Origin: Arcanobacterium ihumii
GTDB taxonomy: Bacteria > Actinomycetota > Actinomycetes > Actinomycetales > Actinomycetaceae
NCBI RefSeq assembly: GCF_900604515.1
Contig: NZ_UWOS01000002.1
Span: 1-64,000 of the forward strand
Reading direction: 5' to 3'
DNA length: 64,000 nt
How positions within the stretch are numbered: position 1 is the stretch's first letter; each line of letters begins with the position of its first letter. A program made the position numbers and the translations under genes. The notes under the pieces were generated by a model. The model saw only the letters and a program-made list of their open reading frames with translations, searched no databases and was not told where the DNA came from. Shown one piece after another: positions 8,797-18,323 of the stretch.

Positions 8797-9654
8797 ATGA
8801 AATCACGAATCGTCGCGGGAATCGCGGGTGCAAGTTTAGGCTATTTGGCTATGAAAAACTGGTGCGATCGGTCCGATATGAGTTCATGGGATCGACCTTC
8901 ATATAGAGATAGCTCAGTCTCTCTAACCGGAGGGCTCACGACTGCAGCCTCATTGGGTGTAGGAACCCTCGCCACTGTTCCCCAGGGATCGAGTTATCCG
9001 GCACTAATTGCCGGAACAGCGGGCGCTGTTGCTGGCTGGATTGATGACCACTTGGAAGATAAATTCCCTGCAAAAGGTAAGGGATTTCGAGGGCATTTAG
9101 GTGCGTTGAAAGAAGGGAAGATAACTTCTGGACTTCTCAAAATCGTCACGATTGGTTCAGGCGCTCTAGTAGCGACGGCTTTCAAGAATTTTTCCCAGGT
9201 TGGAGAAACTCACAACGGAAAGCCACAGTCATCTTCTACCTTGACCCGACTTGCCCATACTGGAGTCGATTCTTTGATCGTCGCAGGGTCGGCAAATCTG
9301 ATTAATCTGCTTGATCTTCGACCCGGTCGTGCATTCAAGGTCGCGAGCTTCTGCGTTCTTCCTTGGGCTTTGCGCGTTAACGACGCACAAAATTTGGGTT
9401 ACGTCGTTATTAGCACTTCGGCCTTAAATCTCTCAACCGATCTAGAAGGTGAAACGATGCTCGGAGATTTAGGCGCGAATGCGCTAGGTGGTGTCGTAGG
9501 TACTGTATTTTCTACAACAAAGTCACTTCCAGCAAAAAGCCTAATTCTGGCATCAATTATTGCGCTTACTGCCGCTTCGGAGAAAGTGTCTTTTTCGAAG
9601 GTCATCGAAAGTAACAAAGTTCTTTCCTTTATTGATAATCTCGGTAGAAAGTAA
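8797..9654 (+). CDS. MraY/WecA-like membrane protein of unknown substrate
   Basis: A 285-residue membrane protein I place in the polyprenyl-phosphate HexNAc-1-phosphate transferase (PNPT, MraY/WecA) superfamily from its motif order. It has GWIDDHLEDK near residue 88 (the Asp-Asp motif), KGFRGHLGALKEG next to it, NLINLLDLRPGRAFK near 165-180, and MLGDLGANALGG near 220. It is shorter than MraY and has fewer hydrophobic segments at the N-terminus. The start ATG 8797 has GAGGAAAG upstream; murJ starts 6 nt after its stop. Co-occurrence with murJ and steAB suggests a role in envelope glycolipid or peptidoglycan metabolism, which is inference. It is not the main MraY, which sits in the dcw cluster. 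Confidence 0.65.
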   Translation: MKSRIVAGIAGASLGYLAMKNWCDRSDMSSWDRPSYRDSSVSLTGGLTTAASLGVGTLATVPQGSSYPALIAGTAGAVAGWIDDHLEDKFPAKGKGFRGHLGALKEGKITSGLLKIVTIGSGALVATAFKNFSQVGETHNGKPQSSSTLTRLAHTGVDSLIVAGSANLINLLDLRPGRAFKVASFCVLPWALRVNDAQNLGYVVISTSALNLSTDLEGETMLGDLGANALGGVVGTVFSTTKSLPAKSLILASIIALTAASEKVSFSKVIESNKVLSFIDNLGRK

Positions 9655-9660
9655 GCGGCA

Positions 9661-11250
9661 ATGAAGCGTGCCTTCGGCGGAGTTGTTGGCGCGGCGGGAC
9701 TGATCGCCGTCTTAACCTTGCTCTCCAGAATTGCAGGTTTGCTCCGTAAGCTTGCCCAGTCATGGGCGATGTCAGACGGTGCGGTTGCAACCGCGTACGA
9801 CACAGCTAATACGGTTCCTAATGTTTTGTTTGAGATCGCCGCTGGCGGTGCGCTTGCCGGTGCTGTTATTCCGCTAATCTCGGGATTCTTGGCGAGAAAT
9901 GCTAAAAAAGAGCTCGAAGATACCGCTTCTGCTCTTGTTACGTGGCTACTAGCAATTGGCCTGCCGGTGTCCATCATCGTTGCCCTTGCGTCGGGACCGA
10001 TAACTCTAACTCTCTTTGGATCGGGTTCCTCGCCAGAAATAACTTCGTTGGCAGCATCCTTACTTGCCATGTTCTCTCTCCAGGTACCTTTCTACGGACT
10101 GTCAGTGGTCTTTACTGGAATCTTGCAAGCGCATAAACGGTTCATGTTGCCAGCTCTCTCGCCGCTACTATCCTCAATCGTCGTTATCTTTGTTTTCCTC
10201 ATTTACGCGAAGACGGTTGGATTTGGTACACAACCTCAAGATGTACCTTGGTCTGCAGTCATGTTGCTTGGATGGGGGACGACGGCGGGAGTGTTAGTAT
10301 TTTCTCTTCCACAGCTAATTCCGGTGTTAAAAGTTGTGCGACTCCGGTTAAATTTCTCTTTTCCGCCGGGTGTAGCTAAACATACGCTTCGACTCGCCGG
10401 TGCTGGATTCGGAGCTTTGGTTGCTCAACAAATTGCTATAGTGGTGATCTTGTATACCTCAAATTCTCAGGGAGATATAGGTACTTACAACGCCTTCAAC
10501 TATGCATTTTCCATTTTCATGGTTCCTTATGCTGTACTTGCAGTTCCAGTTGCAACAGCGGTTTTCCCGCGAATATCTTCAGAAGTTGAACTCGTTAAAT
10601 CTGAACTCAAGGATAACTCTGCGCTCCTATCGATCGTTTCATCGAGTACACGACTCGTCATCGGTCTAGGAATGGTTGCCGCAGTCTTATTGGCAGTTTT
10701 AGCTGAGCCGGCGAAAATCGTGATCGATTTAGGTCGCGATATTACTGGCCTTGAGCTCGCTATGCGTGCGATGTCCGGTGCGTTGATCGGATATTCTTTG
10801 CTCTATCATGGGGCTCGTGTTCTCTATGCCCTAGACGCCGGAAAACGTGTTATTCGAGTTAACTCACTTGCTTGGGGAGCAGTATGTATTGTTCTGATTG
10901 CAGGTATCATGCTCGGGGTTGAGGGTAGAATAAACACCCTCAACCTCATCGGAACTGCATTAACGATCGGTATGACGATCGGAGCGGTGTGCGTCGTCGT
11001 TGCTATTCGTCGCGAATTGGGATCAGCTGCTACTTACCGAGTTGGACGCACTACCGCGCTTCTGTTCCTAATTCTTGCTCCAGTGGCGGTCGCAACAAAA
11101 TATGTGGCTTCCTGGATGTTGACCCTTGGTAACTTCTCTATTGCAGTGGCATTTGGTACTGCCGCCGTTATCGGGATAGTTGTGCTTGGCTGTGGTCTGT
11201 TGGCTCTTTATTTAGCCGATCGCGGAGCCTTGGTATCACTTCGTAAGTGA
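9661..11250 (+). CDS. murJ: Lipid II flippase MurJ (MviN family)
   Basis: MurJ moves lipid II from the inner to the outer face of the membrane for peptidoglycan synthesis. This 529-residue protein has the expected ~14 hydrophobic segments and a typical N-terminus with SRIAGLLRKL and NVLFEIAAGGAL near residues 22-70, and the family's NAFNYAFSIFMVPYAVLAVP region near 280-300. It lacks the long cytoplasmic kinase-like and PASTA-like extension seen in mycobacterial MviN. The start is ATG 9661, in one unit with the PNPT-like gene. Confidence 0.93.
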   Translation: MKRAFGGVVGAAGLIAVLTLLSRIAGLLRKLAQSWAMSDGAVATAYDTANTVPNVLFEIAAGGALAGAVIPLISGFLARNAKKELEDTASALVTWLLAIGLPVSIIVALASGPITLTLFGSGSSPEITSLAASLLAMFSLQVPFYGLSVVFTGILQAHKRFMLPALSPLLSSIVVIFVFLIYAKTVGFGTQPQDVPWSAVMLLGWGTTAGVLVFSLPQLIPVLKVVRLRLNFSFPPGVAKHTLRLAGAGFGALVAQQIAIVVILYTSNSQGDIGTYNAFNYAFSIFMVPYAVLAVPVATAVFPRISSEVELVKSELKDNSALLSIVSSSTRLVIGLGMVAAVLLAVLAEPAKIVIDLGRDITGLELAMRAMSGALIGYSLLYHGARVLYALDAGKRVIRVNSLAWGAVCIVLIAGIMLGVEGRINTLNLIGTALTIGMTIGAVCVVVAIRRELGSAATYRVGRTTALLFLILAPVAVATKYVASWMLTLGNFSIAVAFGTAAVIGIVVLGCGLLALYLADRGALVSLRK

Positions 11251-11429
11251 TCTTTAGAGAAAATTAGATTCCTAATTCATTTCTGCGCAGCACCTTGTGG
11301 CATTGATACAGGTTTTGTTTGATATGGATAGAGAACATAGCTTCGAAAATCACATTCATCAGCACTGTGATTCTCCATACCGCAAGAAATGTGGTGGAGG
11401 TAGAACATTACGCTGTAGAATGAAATTCC

Positions 11430-13121
11430 ATGGTAGATACAAATTCAGGATTACCTGGAAAACAGCAAAAAATTACAAGACAAGTCTTTGTTACCGGCGG
11501 TGTTGCTAGCTCACTAGGTAAGGGGCTTACCGCTTCTTCCCTTGGCCGTTTGCTTAGATCCCGTGGTTTAAAAGTAGTTATGCAAAAGCTCGATCCATAC
11601 ATCAATGTGGATCCAGGCACGATGAATCCTTTCCAGCACGGTGAAGTTTTTGTGACTGAAGATGGTGCTGAAACTGATCTTGATATTGGTCATTATGAGC
11701 GCTTTTTAGATGTTAACCTGTCAGGAAAAGCCAATTCGACCACTGGGCAGGTCTACCTGAATGTGTTGTCGAAAGAACGCGCAGGTGAATACCTCGGTGA
11801 ATGTGTTCAAGTCATTCCACACATTACCAATGAGATTATCGAACGTATGCGCGCGCAGGCTTTCGCCGATGACGGCGAGGAAGTATCTGACGTCATCATC
11901 ACTGAAATTGGTGGAACAGTTGGCGATATCGAATCGCAGCCTTTTCTGGAAGCAGCACGCCAAGTACGTCAACTCATTGGTCGCGATAACTGTTTTTTCC
12001 TACACGTAGCACTCGTTCCATACCTTGCGGCCGGTGGCGAACTCAAAACGAAGCCTGCCCAGCACTCAGTGGCTGCCTTGCGCTCTATCGGTATTCAGCC
12101 GGATGCAATCGTGCTCCGATGCGACCGTGATCTCCCAGTTTCCGTGAAAGCGAAGATCGCCCTTATGTGTGATGTTCCAGATGACTGCGTTATCCAGTGC
12201 GAAGATCGCTCGTCGATTTATGAAATTCCAAAAGTTCTTCACGGTCAGGGGCTTGATGCACAGGTAGTTCAACGTCTCGGGCTTACATTCCGCGACGTTG
12301 AATGGTCAGATTGGGATCGAGTGATCGAACGCGTTACATACCCTCATGATGAAGTAACAGTTGGACTGGTTGGTAAGTACATTGATCTTCATGATGCTTA
12401 CCTTTCCGTTGCCGAAGCTCTCCATGCCGGAGGAATTCACCACCAGGTCAAAGTTAATATTTCTTGGATTCCGGCCGATGAATGTGCCACCACTGAGGGA
12501 GCAGCAGCTCATCTTACGAAAGTTGATGCAATATTGGTTCCAGGTGGATTTGGCGTGCGTGGGCTTGACGGAAAGATTGGCGCACTTAAATATGCACGTG
12601 AAAACGGTATCCCAACTCTTGGAATCTGCCTCGGACTACAATCGATGGTTATTGAAGCTGCACGCAATATGTTGGGAATTAGTGAGGCATCATCCACTGA
12701 GTTTGATCCGGATACAACTGAGCCAGTAATCGCCACAATGGCTGAACAACAGCATTTTGTTTCCGGAGAGGGGGATATGGGAGGTACTATGCGTCTGGGT
12801 GCTTATCCAGCTGTACTCGCTCCAGATTCGCTAGTTGCTAAGGTCTATGGACGTATGGAAGTTTCTGAACGTCATCGTCACCGCTACGAGGTCAATTCTG
12901 CCTACCGGGAGCGACTCGAAAGTGTTGGCCTCCATATCAGTGGAACCTCGCCAGATGGTGAACTTGTTGAGTTTGTTGAGTTGGACGAAGAAATCCACCC
13001 TTATTACATTTCGACTCAAGCTCACCCAGAGTTTAAGTCGCGTCCAACAAATGCTCATCCTTTGTTCGTAGGATTGGTTAGGGCGGCGTTGAATCGTCGT
13101 CATGCTCAGAAAGCAAAGTGA
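11430..13121 (+). CDS. pyrG: CTP synthase
   Basis: Converts UTP to CTP with glutamine as the nitrogen donor. The 563-residue protein has the synthetase domain first ([20 protein letters not shown], residues ~19-40) and a class I glutamine amidotransferase domain from about residue 310, with nucleophile Cys in LGICLGLQ and the catalytic His-Glu in HPEFKSR. A 179-bp gap separates it from murJ. A TAGAAT hexamer (11416-11421) lies 8 nt before ATG 11430, with no Shine-Dalgarno, so the transcript may have almost no leader. Order pyrG then Nudix equals Rv1699-Rv1700. Confidence 0.96.
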   Translation: MVDTNSGLPGKQQKITRQVFVTGGVASSLGKGLTASSLGRLLRSRGLKVVMQKLDPYINVDPGTMNPFQHGEVFVTEDGAETDLDIGHYERFLDVNLSGKANSTTGQVYLNVLSKERAGEYLGECVQVIPHITNEIIERMRAQAFADDGEEVSDVIITEIGGTVGDIESQPFLEAARQVRQLIGRDNCFFLHVALVPYLAAGGELKTKPAQHSVAALRSIGIQPDAIVLRCDRDLPVSVKAKIALMCDVPDDCVIQCEDRSSIYEIPKVLHGQGLDAQVVQRLGLTFRDVEWSDWDRVIERVTYPHDEVTVGLVGKYIDLHDAYLSVAEALHAGGIHHQVKVNISWIPADECATTEGAAAHLTKVDAILVPGGFGVRGLDGKIGALKYARENGIPTLGICLGLQSMVIEAARNMLGISEASSTEFDPDTTEPVIATMAEQQHFVSGEGDMGGTMRLGAYPAVLAPDSLVAKVYGRMEVSERHRHRYEVNSAYRERLESVGLHISGTSPDGELVEFVELDEEIHPYYISTQAHPEFKSRPTNAHPLFVGLVRAALNRRHAQKAK

Positions 13122-13144
13122 ACCAAACGAAGTAGGTTGTAGGT

Positions 13145-13777
13145 ATGGAGCGGAACAAGTCTTTCGAGTTAGCTGATTGTGCGGCTCCCCAGCACGTTCA
13201 GATACTTAATCAAGAGATCAAGTATCGAGGTGGGATCTTCGATATTAGGGACGATCGAATTGAGTTCAAGTCGGGGGACGTTGTTCAGCGCCAATATATG
13301 AAGCATGACGATGCCGTCGCTATTGTTCCGCTCCGCCACAACGGCACCAACTGGGAGATTCTTTTAATTCGCCAGTATCGCCATGCACCACGCAGAATTT
13401 TTTGGGAGATTCCAGCAGGTTTAAGAGATATAGCCGGGGAGGAATCTCTTCTCTGCGCCAAGCGTGAACTCGAAGAAGAAACAGGACTGGCTGCGCAAGA
13501 TTGGCGCAAATTGGTTTCGTTTTATACATCTCCTGGATGCTCGGACGAAAACCTCGAAATTTACGTGGCAATCGATCCGGTACCCAGTGAAAATAAGAGC
13601 GGATTTACTGCTGAAGCAGAGGAGCGCGAAATCGTTTCTCAGTGGTTTGAAATAGGTGATATTCGTGACGCTATTCTTACTAGTCGCTTGCAGAGCCCAA
13701 CCTTAGTATTGGGAGTTTTAGCTGTTGATTCCTTGCTTTCCCGTGGAATTGATACTTTGGAGAAAGTTACGCAGTAG
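13145..13777 (+). CDS. Nudix hydrolase, ADP-ribose pyrophosphatase-like
   Basis: A 210-residue Nudix protein. The Nudix box runs through AGLRDIAGEE to RELEEETGL (residues ~97-118), with the metal-binding glutamates present. Length and the preceding EIPAG segment fit the ADP-ribose pyrophosphatase subgroup (Rv1700), which cleaves ADP-ribose to AMP and ribose-5-phosphate. ATG 13145 is exactly 6 nt after TAGGTT (13133-13138), so leaderless transcription is likely in addition to any read-through from pyrG. The next gene, sufR, begins after 118 bp. Confidence 0.88.
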   Translation: MERNKSFELADCAAPQHVQILNQEIKYRGGIFDIRDDRIEFKSGDVVQRQYMKHDDAVAIVPLRHNGTNWEILLIRQYRHAPRRIFWEIPAGLRDIAGEESLLCAKRELEEETGLAAQDWRKLVSFYTSPGCSDENLEIYVAIDPVPSENKSGFTAEAEEREIVSQWFEIGDIRDAILTSRLQSPTLVLGVLAVDSLLSRGIDTLEKVTQ

Positions 13778-13827
13778 GTTCTGCTTCCCTGGCGCGATTT
13801 TATGACTTTTATTTCGGCACGTTGGAG

Positions 13828-13849
13828 TTGCGAAAATGTATTTTTGCAA
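13828..13849. promoter_or_regulatory. Inverted repeat upstream of sufR, candidate SufR operator
   Basis: A 22-bp near-palindrome: TTGC at 13828 and GCAA at 13849 are the ends, with AAAA and TTTT inner arms around TGTA; one mismatch pair. It lies 47 bp before the sufR start, inside the only gap before the suf operon. SufR homologues repress their own operon when carrying an Fe-S cluster, so this is the natural operator candidate. Confidence 0.45.
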
Positions 13850-13895
13850 TGACAATGTTTCTTAAAGAGTACTTTGTGCTAGGGAGGTGAAAGTA

Positions 13896-14585
13896 GTGGA
13901 TCGTAACGATTTAGGTACATGCGAGCAGATTCTTCGTTTAGTGATCGAACGTGGTCCTATTACATCGGGTGAGCTAGCGAAATTACTAGTACTCACACCT
14001 GCCGCGGTACGTAGACACATTTCAACGTTGATTGATGATGAGTTCATCCAAGAGTACACAGCTCCCCATACAGCACCGTCACGGCGTGGACGTCCATCAC
14101 GGCGATATGTTGCGACTGCTGCAGGACAATCTCAGTTGAGTGAAGCGTATTCAGATCTTGCAACTCAAGCACTTGAATTCCTGCGTGAGAACCTCGGCGA
14201 AGACGGAGTTTCCGATTTCGTTAATCGTCGAATTAAATCGCTTGAACAGCGTTATGGGGGAGTGATCGAATCTGCGGGCGAATCGCCAATGGATAAGATT
14301 GTTGCTCTAGCAACAGTGCTTGATAAAGACGGGTATATGACCACCTTGCGTCGGGGTGGACCCAATGGAATTGCGTTGCAGCTTTGCCAAGGACATTGCC
14401 CGGTTCAAGATGTTGCCGAGGCGTTCCCAGAGCTTTGTGAAGCGGAAACCAAAGCATTTGCAAGGTTGCTTGGTGTTCCTATTCAACGGCTGGCGACCTT
14501 AGCTGGTGGCGAGCATGTTTGTACGACGAATATCCCGATTGGGATTTCTCAAATGCGTCGGACTCAGTCGAGTTCGCAAAGATAA
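13896..14585 (+). CDS. sufR: SufR-type Fe-S sensing repressor
   Basis: A 229-residue transcription factor. A winged-helix domain occupies residues ~5-80 (ILRLVIERGPITSGELAKLL, then the recognition helix around LTPAAVRRHISTL). The C-terminal half has four cysteines at about 164, 168, 181 and 209, the pattern that holds a 4Fe-4S cluster in SufR and Rv1460. The start is GTG 13896, 8 nt after the strong ribosome-binding site GGGAGG; an in-frame GTG at 13887 would overlap it. It heads the suf operon and very probably represses it when clusters are plentiful. Confidence 0.92.
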   Translation: MDRNDLGTCEQILRLVIERGPITSGELAKLLVLTPAAVRRHISTLIDDEFIQEYTAPHTAPSRRGRPSRRYVATAAGQSQLSEAYSDLATQALEFLRENLGEDGVSDFVNRRIKSLEQRYGGVIESAGESPMDKIVALATVLDKDGYMTTLRRGGPNGIALQLCQGHCPVQDVAEAFPELCEAETKAFARLLGVPIQRLATLAGGEHVCTTNIPIGISQMRRTQSSSQR

Positions 14586-14621
14586 AGCCTCATTTTGTAG
14601 ATGAGGGTTGGAAGGAAATCG

Positions 14622-16061
14622 ATGACTCAATCCGAATTGGGTGCAAAGGAAACTTTGACCCAAGAAGAGACAATTGCTTCGATTGGAAATTATGCATACG
14701 GATGGCATGATTCCGACGACGCAGGTGAAAAGGCACGTCGTGGTCTTAACGAAGACGTCGTTCGAGATATTTCGTTAAGGAAGAACGAGCCTGAATGGAT
14801 GTTGAATAAGCGTCTCAAGGCTTTGAAACTGTTCGAACGTCGTCCGATGCCTACGTGGGGCGGAGATCTCTCTGAGATCGATTTTGATTCGATTAAGTAC
14901 TACGTAAAGTCAACGGAGAATGTTGCGACTTCTTGGGAAGACCTTCCGGAGGACATTAAACTCACGTATGATCGTCTTGGAATTCCTGAAGCTGAAAAGG
15001 CGCGTCTCGTTGCAGGTGTTGCAGCACAATATGAGTCTGAAGTTGTTTACCATCAGATTCGTGAAGATCTTGAGTCCCAAGGTGTAATCTTCCTTGACAC
15101 CGATTCGGGTCTGCGCGAACATCCTGAAATTTTCGAAGAGTTCTTTGGCAAGGCAATTCCATTGGGAGATAACAAGTTTGCCTCTTTGAACTCTGCCGTG
15201 TGGTCTGGTGGTTCATTCGTTTACGTTCCGAAGGGCGTACATGTTGAGATCCCTCTTCAGGCCTACTTCCGCATCAACACCGAAAATATGGGGCAGTTTG
15301 AACGAACCCTCATCATTGCGGACGAAGATTCTTATGTTCACTACGTTGAAGGTTGCACTGCGCCGATTTATAAGTCGGATTCATTGCATTCGGCCGTTGT
15401 TGAAATCTTTGTTAAAAAAGGTGCTCGCGTTCGTTATACAACTATTCAAAACTGGTCGAATAACGTATACAACCTCGTTACGAAACGTGCAATTGTTGAA
15501 GAAGGCGCGACCATGGAATGGGTCGATGGAAATATCGGTTCAAAGGTGACCATGAAATACCCGGCCGTTTACCTCATGGGCGAGCATGCCAAGGGTGAAA
15601 CTCTCTCGATCGCTTTCGCTGGTGCAGGACAGCACCAAGATACGGGCTCAAAGATGGTCCACATGGCACCTAACACGTCATCGTCGATTGTTTCGAAGTC
15701 TGTTGCGCGTGGCGGTGGACGTTCTTCTTACCGTGGTCTGGTCCAAGTCAATGAGAACGCAACGCATTCGAAGTCGAATGTACTTTGCGACGCTCTGCTG
15801 GTTGACCAAATTTCACGGTCGGATACCTACCCTTACGTCGATGTTCGTGTGGACGACGTTGAAATGGGTCACGAAGCTACGGTTTCGAAGGTTTCGGAAG
15901 ATCAGCTGTTCTACCTTATGAGCCGTGGCCTCGAAGAAACCGAAGCTATGGCGATGATCGTCCGTGGTTTCGTAGAACCAATTGCGCGTGAGTTGCCAAT
16001 GGAATATGCACTCGAACTTAACCGTCTCATTGAACTTCAAATGGAAGGATCCGTTGGCTGA
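14622..16061 (+). CDS. sufB: Fe-S cluster assembly scaffold SufB
   Basis: SufB is the scaffold subunit on which the SUF machinery builds Fe-S clusters, in complex with SufC and SufD. The 479-residue protein carries the family's signature from [20 protein letters not shown] (residues ~196-215) through [21 protein letters not shown] and ends with the SufB/SufD core pattern [17 protein letters not shown]. The start is ATG 14622, after GGAAGGAAA; an in-frame ATG at 14601 is less likely. It lies 36 bp after sufR. Confidence 0.96.
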   Translation: MTQSELGAKETLTQEETIASIGNYAYGWHDSDDAGEKARRGLNEDVVRDISLRKNEPEWMLNKRLKALKLFERRPMPTWGGDLSEIDFDSIKYYVKSTENVATSWEDLPEDIKLTYDRLGIPEAEKARLVAGVAAQYESEVVYHQIREDLESQGVIFLDTDSGLREHPEIFEEFFGKAIPLGDNKFASLNSAVWSGGSFVYVPKGVHVEIPLQAYFRINTENMGQFERTLIIADEDSYVHYVEGCTAPIYKSDSLHSAVVEIFVKKGARVRYTTIQNWSNNVYNLVTKRAIVEEGATMEWVDGNIGSKVTMKYPAVYLMGEHAKGETLSIAFAGAGQHQDTGSKMVHMAPNTSSSIVSKSVARGGGRSSYRGLVQVNENATHSKSNVLCDALLVDQISRSDTYPYVDVRVDDVEMGHEATVSKVSEDQLFYLMSRGLEETEAMAMIVRGFVEPIARELPMEYALELNRLIELQMEGSVG

Positions 16062-16062
16062 C

Positions 16063-17208
16063 ATGGCACAGCAATCTACTCTAACCTCAACTTCGTCGCG
16101 TGCGGATCGACCACTTTCCTTCAATGTGACTGATTTTTCAGTTCCACAGGGCACGGAAGAAGAATGGCGTTTTACTCCACTTGAGCGAATCGAAGATTTC
16201 TTCGTAGAATCCGTTTCAGGCATTGAACCAGAAGTTATCGTTCGTGGCGAAGCTTCGTACGAAAAAGTAGCTCGTGGGGACGTTCGGCTCGGAAAACTCC
16301 AAGCGCCTGAGGATCGTATCGGTGCTGTTGCTTGGAATTCCTTCGAGAAAGCACACGTCATCACCCTTGAGGAGGATCGTAAATACGAATCCGAAACCGT
16401 AGTATCCGTCAATGGCCTTGACAACTCAGCAGTTGCAGGTATGCATTTCCTTATTGAAGCGAAGAAATTTGCTGAAGGAACCGTCGTCGTCAACCACACT
16501 GGATCGGCTCGCGTGTCCGAAGGCATGGAAGTAAACGTTCAAGACGGTGCACACCTCACCTTGGTATCTATCCAAGACTGGAAGGATGACGCTGCCCACG
16601 CACTGTCTAATCGAATCCGCCTGGGTCGTGACGCTTCGTTGCGTCATATTGTTGTTACTCTTGGAGGTGACGTCGTTCGTGTTACGACGTCGATTGAGTA
16701 CGCAGCTCCTGGTGGTGACGCTGATTTGTTAGGCGCTTACTTCGTAGACGCTGATCAACATCTTGAACATCGTTTGTTTGTTGACCACAATGAGCCAAAC
16801 TGCCGGTCAAACGCTACTTATAAGGGCGCGCTACAAGGTGATGGCGCTCATTCGGTATGGATCGGTGATGTGTTGATCCGTCCGGAAGCTGAAGGCACAG
16901 ATACCTATGAGTTGAACCGTAACTTGGTTCTTACCGAAGGCGCCCGCGCAGATTCGGTTCCAAATCTCGAAATCGAAACCGGTGAAATCGAAGGTGCGGG
17001 TCATGCATCTGCCACTGGTCGTTTTGACGATGAACAACTGTTTTACCTAAAGTCTCGCGGAATTCCCGAAGATGAAGCACGACGCCTCGTTGTACGTGGC
17101 TTCTTTGCAGAGCTAATTAATAAGATTGGCGTTGAGTCCGTACAGCTTAAGTTGATGGAAGCCATTGAAGAAGAGCTTTCGCTAACGATGGGACAGGTCC
17201 ATGAGTGA
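16063..17208 (+). CDS. sufD: Fe-S cluster assembly protein SufD
   Basis: Partner of SufB in the SufBC2D complex. The 381-residue protein has the beta-helix core and the conserved C-terminal stretch DEQLFYLKSRGIPEDEARRL followed by VRGFFAELI. The start is ATG 16063, 1 nt after the sufB stop; earlier in-frame codons lie deep in sufB. Its end overlaps the Rieske gene by 8 nt. The overlaps show a tightly coupled operon. Confidence 0.95.
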   Translation: MAQQSTLTSTSSRADRPLSFNVTDFSVPQGTEEEWRFTPLERIEDFFVESVSGIEPEVIVRGEASYEKVARGDVRLGKLQAPEDRIGAVAWNSFEKAHVITLEEDRKYESETVVSVNGLDNSAVAGMHFLIEAKKFAEGTVVVNHTGSARVSEGMEVNVQDGAHLTLVSIQDWKDDAAHALSNRIRLGRDASLRHIVVTLGGDVVRVTTSIEYAAPGGDADLLGAYFVDADQHLEHRLFVDHNEPNCRSNATYKGALQGDGAHSVWIGDVLIRPEAEGTDTYELNRNLVLTEGARADSVPNLEIETGEIEGAGHASATGRFDDEQLFYLKSRGIPEDEARRLVVRGFFAELINKIGVESVQLKLMEAIEEELSLTMGQVHE

Positions 17209-17533
17209 GCACTTCGTCTGTAAAACTAATGCGATTGAGTGTGGAAGCGTTGCTCCCTTTGCTTTGGAAGATGCAAACGAATTACCTGTAAACATTGCGG
17301 TTATTCATACCGATGCCGACCAATGGTTTGCCGTCATCGATCGTTGTTCCCATGGGCGATTTAAGCTCTCGGAAGGTGAAGTGGACGGTGACTGCATTGA
17401 ATGCACACGCCATGGCTCGGCTTTCGATCTCCACACCGGTGAGCCACTTAACCCACCAGCATCCAGCCCCATTCAAACTTTCCCGGTACGTGTTGACGGT
17501 GATTCCGTCTACGTGACTTTGGCATCAAACTGA
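17201..17533 (+). CDS. Rieske [2Fe-2S] ferredoxin of the suf operon
   Basis: A 110-residue Rieske-fold protein with ligands Cys49 and His51 in CSHGRF and Cys68 and His71 in CTRHGSAF. It resembles the ferredoxin component of aromatic-ring dioxygenases and of nitrite reductase NirD. Rieske proteins sit between sufD and sufC in many actinobacteria; an electron-donor role during assembly is commonly supposed but unproven. ATG 17201 overlaps sufD by 8 nt. Confidence 0.93.
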   Translation: MSEHFVCKTNAIECGSVAPFALEDANELPVNIAVIHTDADQWFAVIDRCSHGRFKLSEGEVDGDCIECTRHGSAFDLHTGEPLNPPASSPIQTFPVRVDGDSVYVTLASN

Positions 17534-17557
17534 CCACTCGAAGAGAAAAGAAATAAC

Positions 17558-18307
17558 GTGTCCAATCTAGAAATCAAGAATCTCCACGTTTCCGTTGAAA
17601 CGCCCGAAGGCGACAAACAAATCTTGCGCGGTGTTGACCTCAAAATCAACGACGGTGAGATCCATGCGATTATGGGACCAAACGGTTCCGGTAAGTCTAC
17701 TTTGGCTTATGCAATTGCAGGTCATCCGAAGTACACCATCACCGAAGGTCAGATTCTGCTTGACGGTGAAGATATGGTGCCACTATCTGCTGATGAACGC
17801 GCACGTAAGGGATTGTTCCTAGCGATGCAGTATCCAGTGGAGGTTGCTGGTGTTTCGGTAACGAACTTTCTTCGTTCGGCTAAGACTGCGATTGACGGAG
17901 AAGCTCCAAAGCTACGTGAATGGGTGAAGACGCTTAAGAACGTGATGTCGGATCTTAAGATTGATCCTGAATTTGCTCAGCGCGATGTTAACTTGGGTTT
18001 CTCAGGTGGTGAGAAGAAGCGCTTAGAGATCATGCAGCTTGAGGTTCTTAAACCAAAGGTTGCCGTTTTGGACGAAACTGATTCCGGCCTTGACGTTGAT
18101 GCACTTCGCTTGGTTTCAGAAGGCGTAAACCGCGCCCATGCGGCAAACGGCAATGGCGTTTTGCTTATTACCCACTACACGCGTATTTTACGCTACATCA
18201 AACCAGAATTCGTTCACGTGTTTGTTGATGGCCGTATTGCTGAATCCGGTGGTCCTGAGCTGGCAGATAAGCTCGAGGCCGAGGGTTATACTAGCTACGA
18301 AAACTGA
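17558..18307 (+). CDS. sufC: Fe-S cluster assembly ATPase SufC
   Basis: An ABC-type ATPase of 249 residues that drives the SufBCD scaffold. Walker A is GPNGSGKST near residue 40, the signature is LGFSGGEKKRLEIMQ near 145-160, and Walker B is VAVLDETDSGLDVD. The ETDSGLD form (rather than DEPT) is characteristic of SufC. The start is GTG 17558 with GAGAAAAGAAA upstream. Confidence 0.96.
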   Translation: MSNLEIKNLHVSVETPEGDKQILRGVDLKINDGEIHAIMGPNGSGKSTLAYAIAGHPKYTITEGQILLDGEDMVPLSADERARKGLFLAMQYPVEVAGVSVTNFLRSAKTAIDGEAPKLREWVKTLKNVMSDLKIDPEFAQRDVNLGFSGGEKKRLEIMQLEVLKPKVAVLDETDSGLDVDALRLVSEGVNRAHAANGNGVLLITHYTRILRYIKPEFVHVFVDGRIAESGGPELADKLEAEGYTSYEN

Positions 18308-18323
18308 TTGCGGAGAGTTTTTC

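Noticed and set aside
11251-11429. Small open frames and possible regulatory RNA before pyrG
   Set aside because: No ribosome-binding site, no similarity I can recognise and no clear hairpin; only the TAGAAT element near ATG 11430 is worth keeping.
18138-18323. Longer sufS start extending back into sufC
   Set aside because: The added residues are read from sufC in another frame; ATG 18324 with CGGAGAG fits SufS length.
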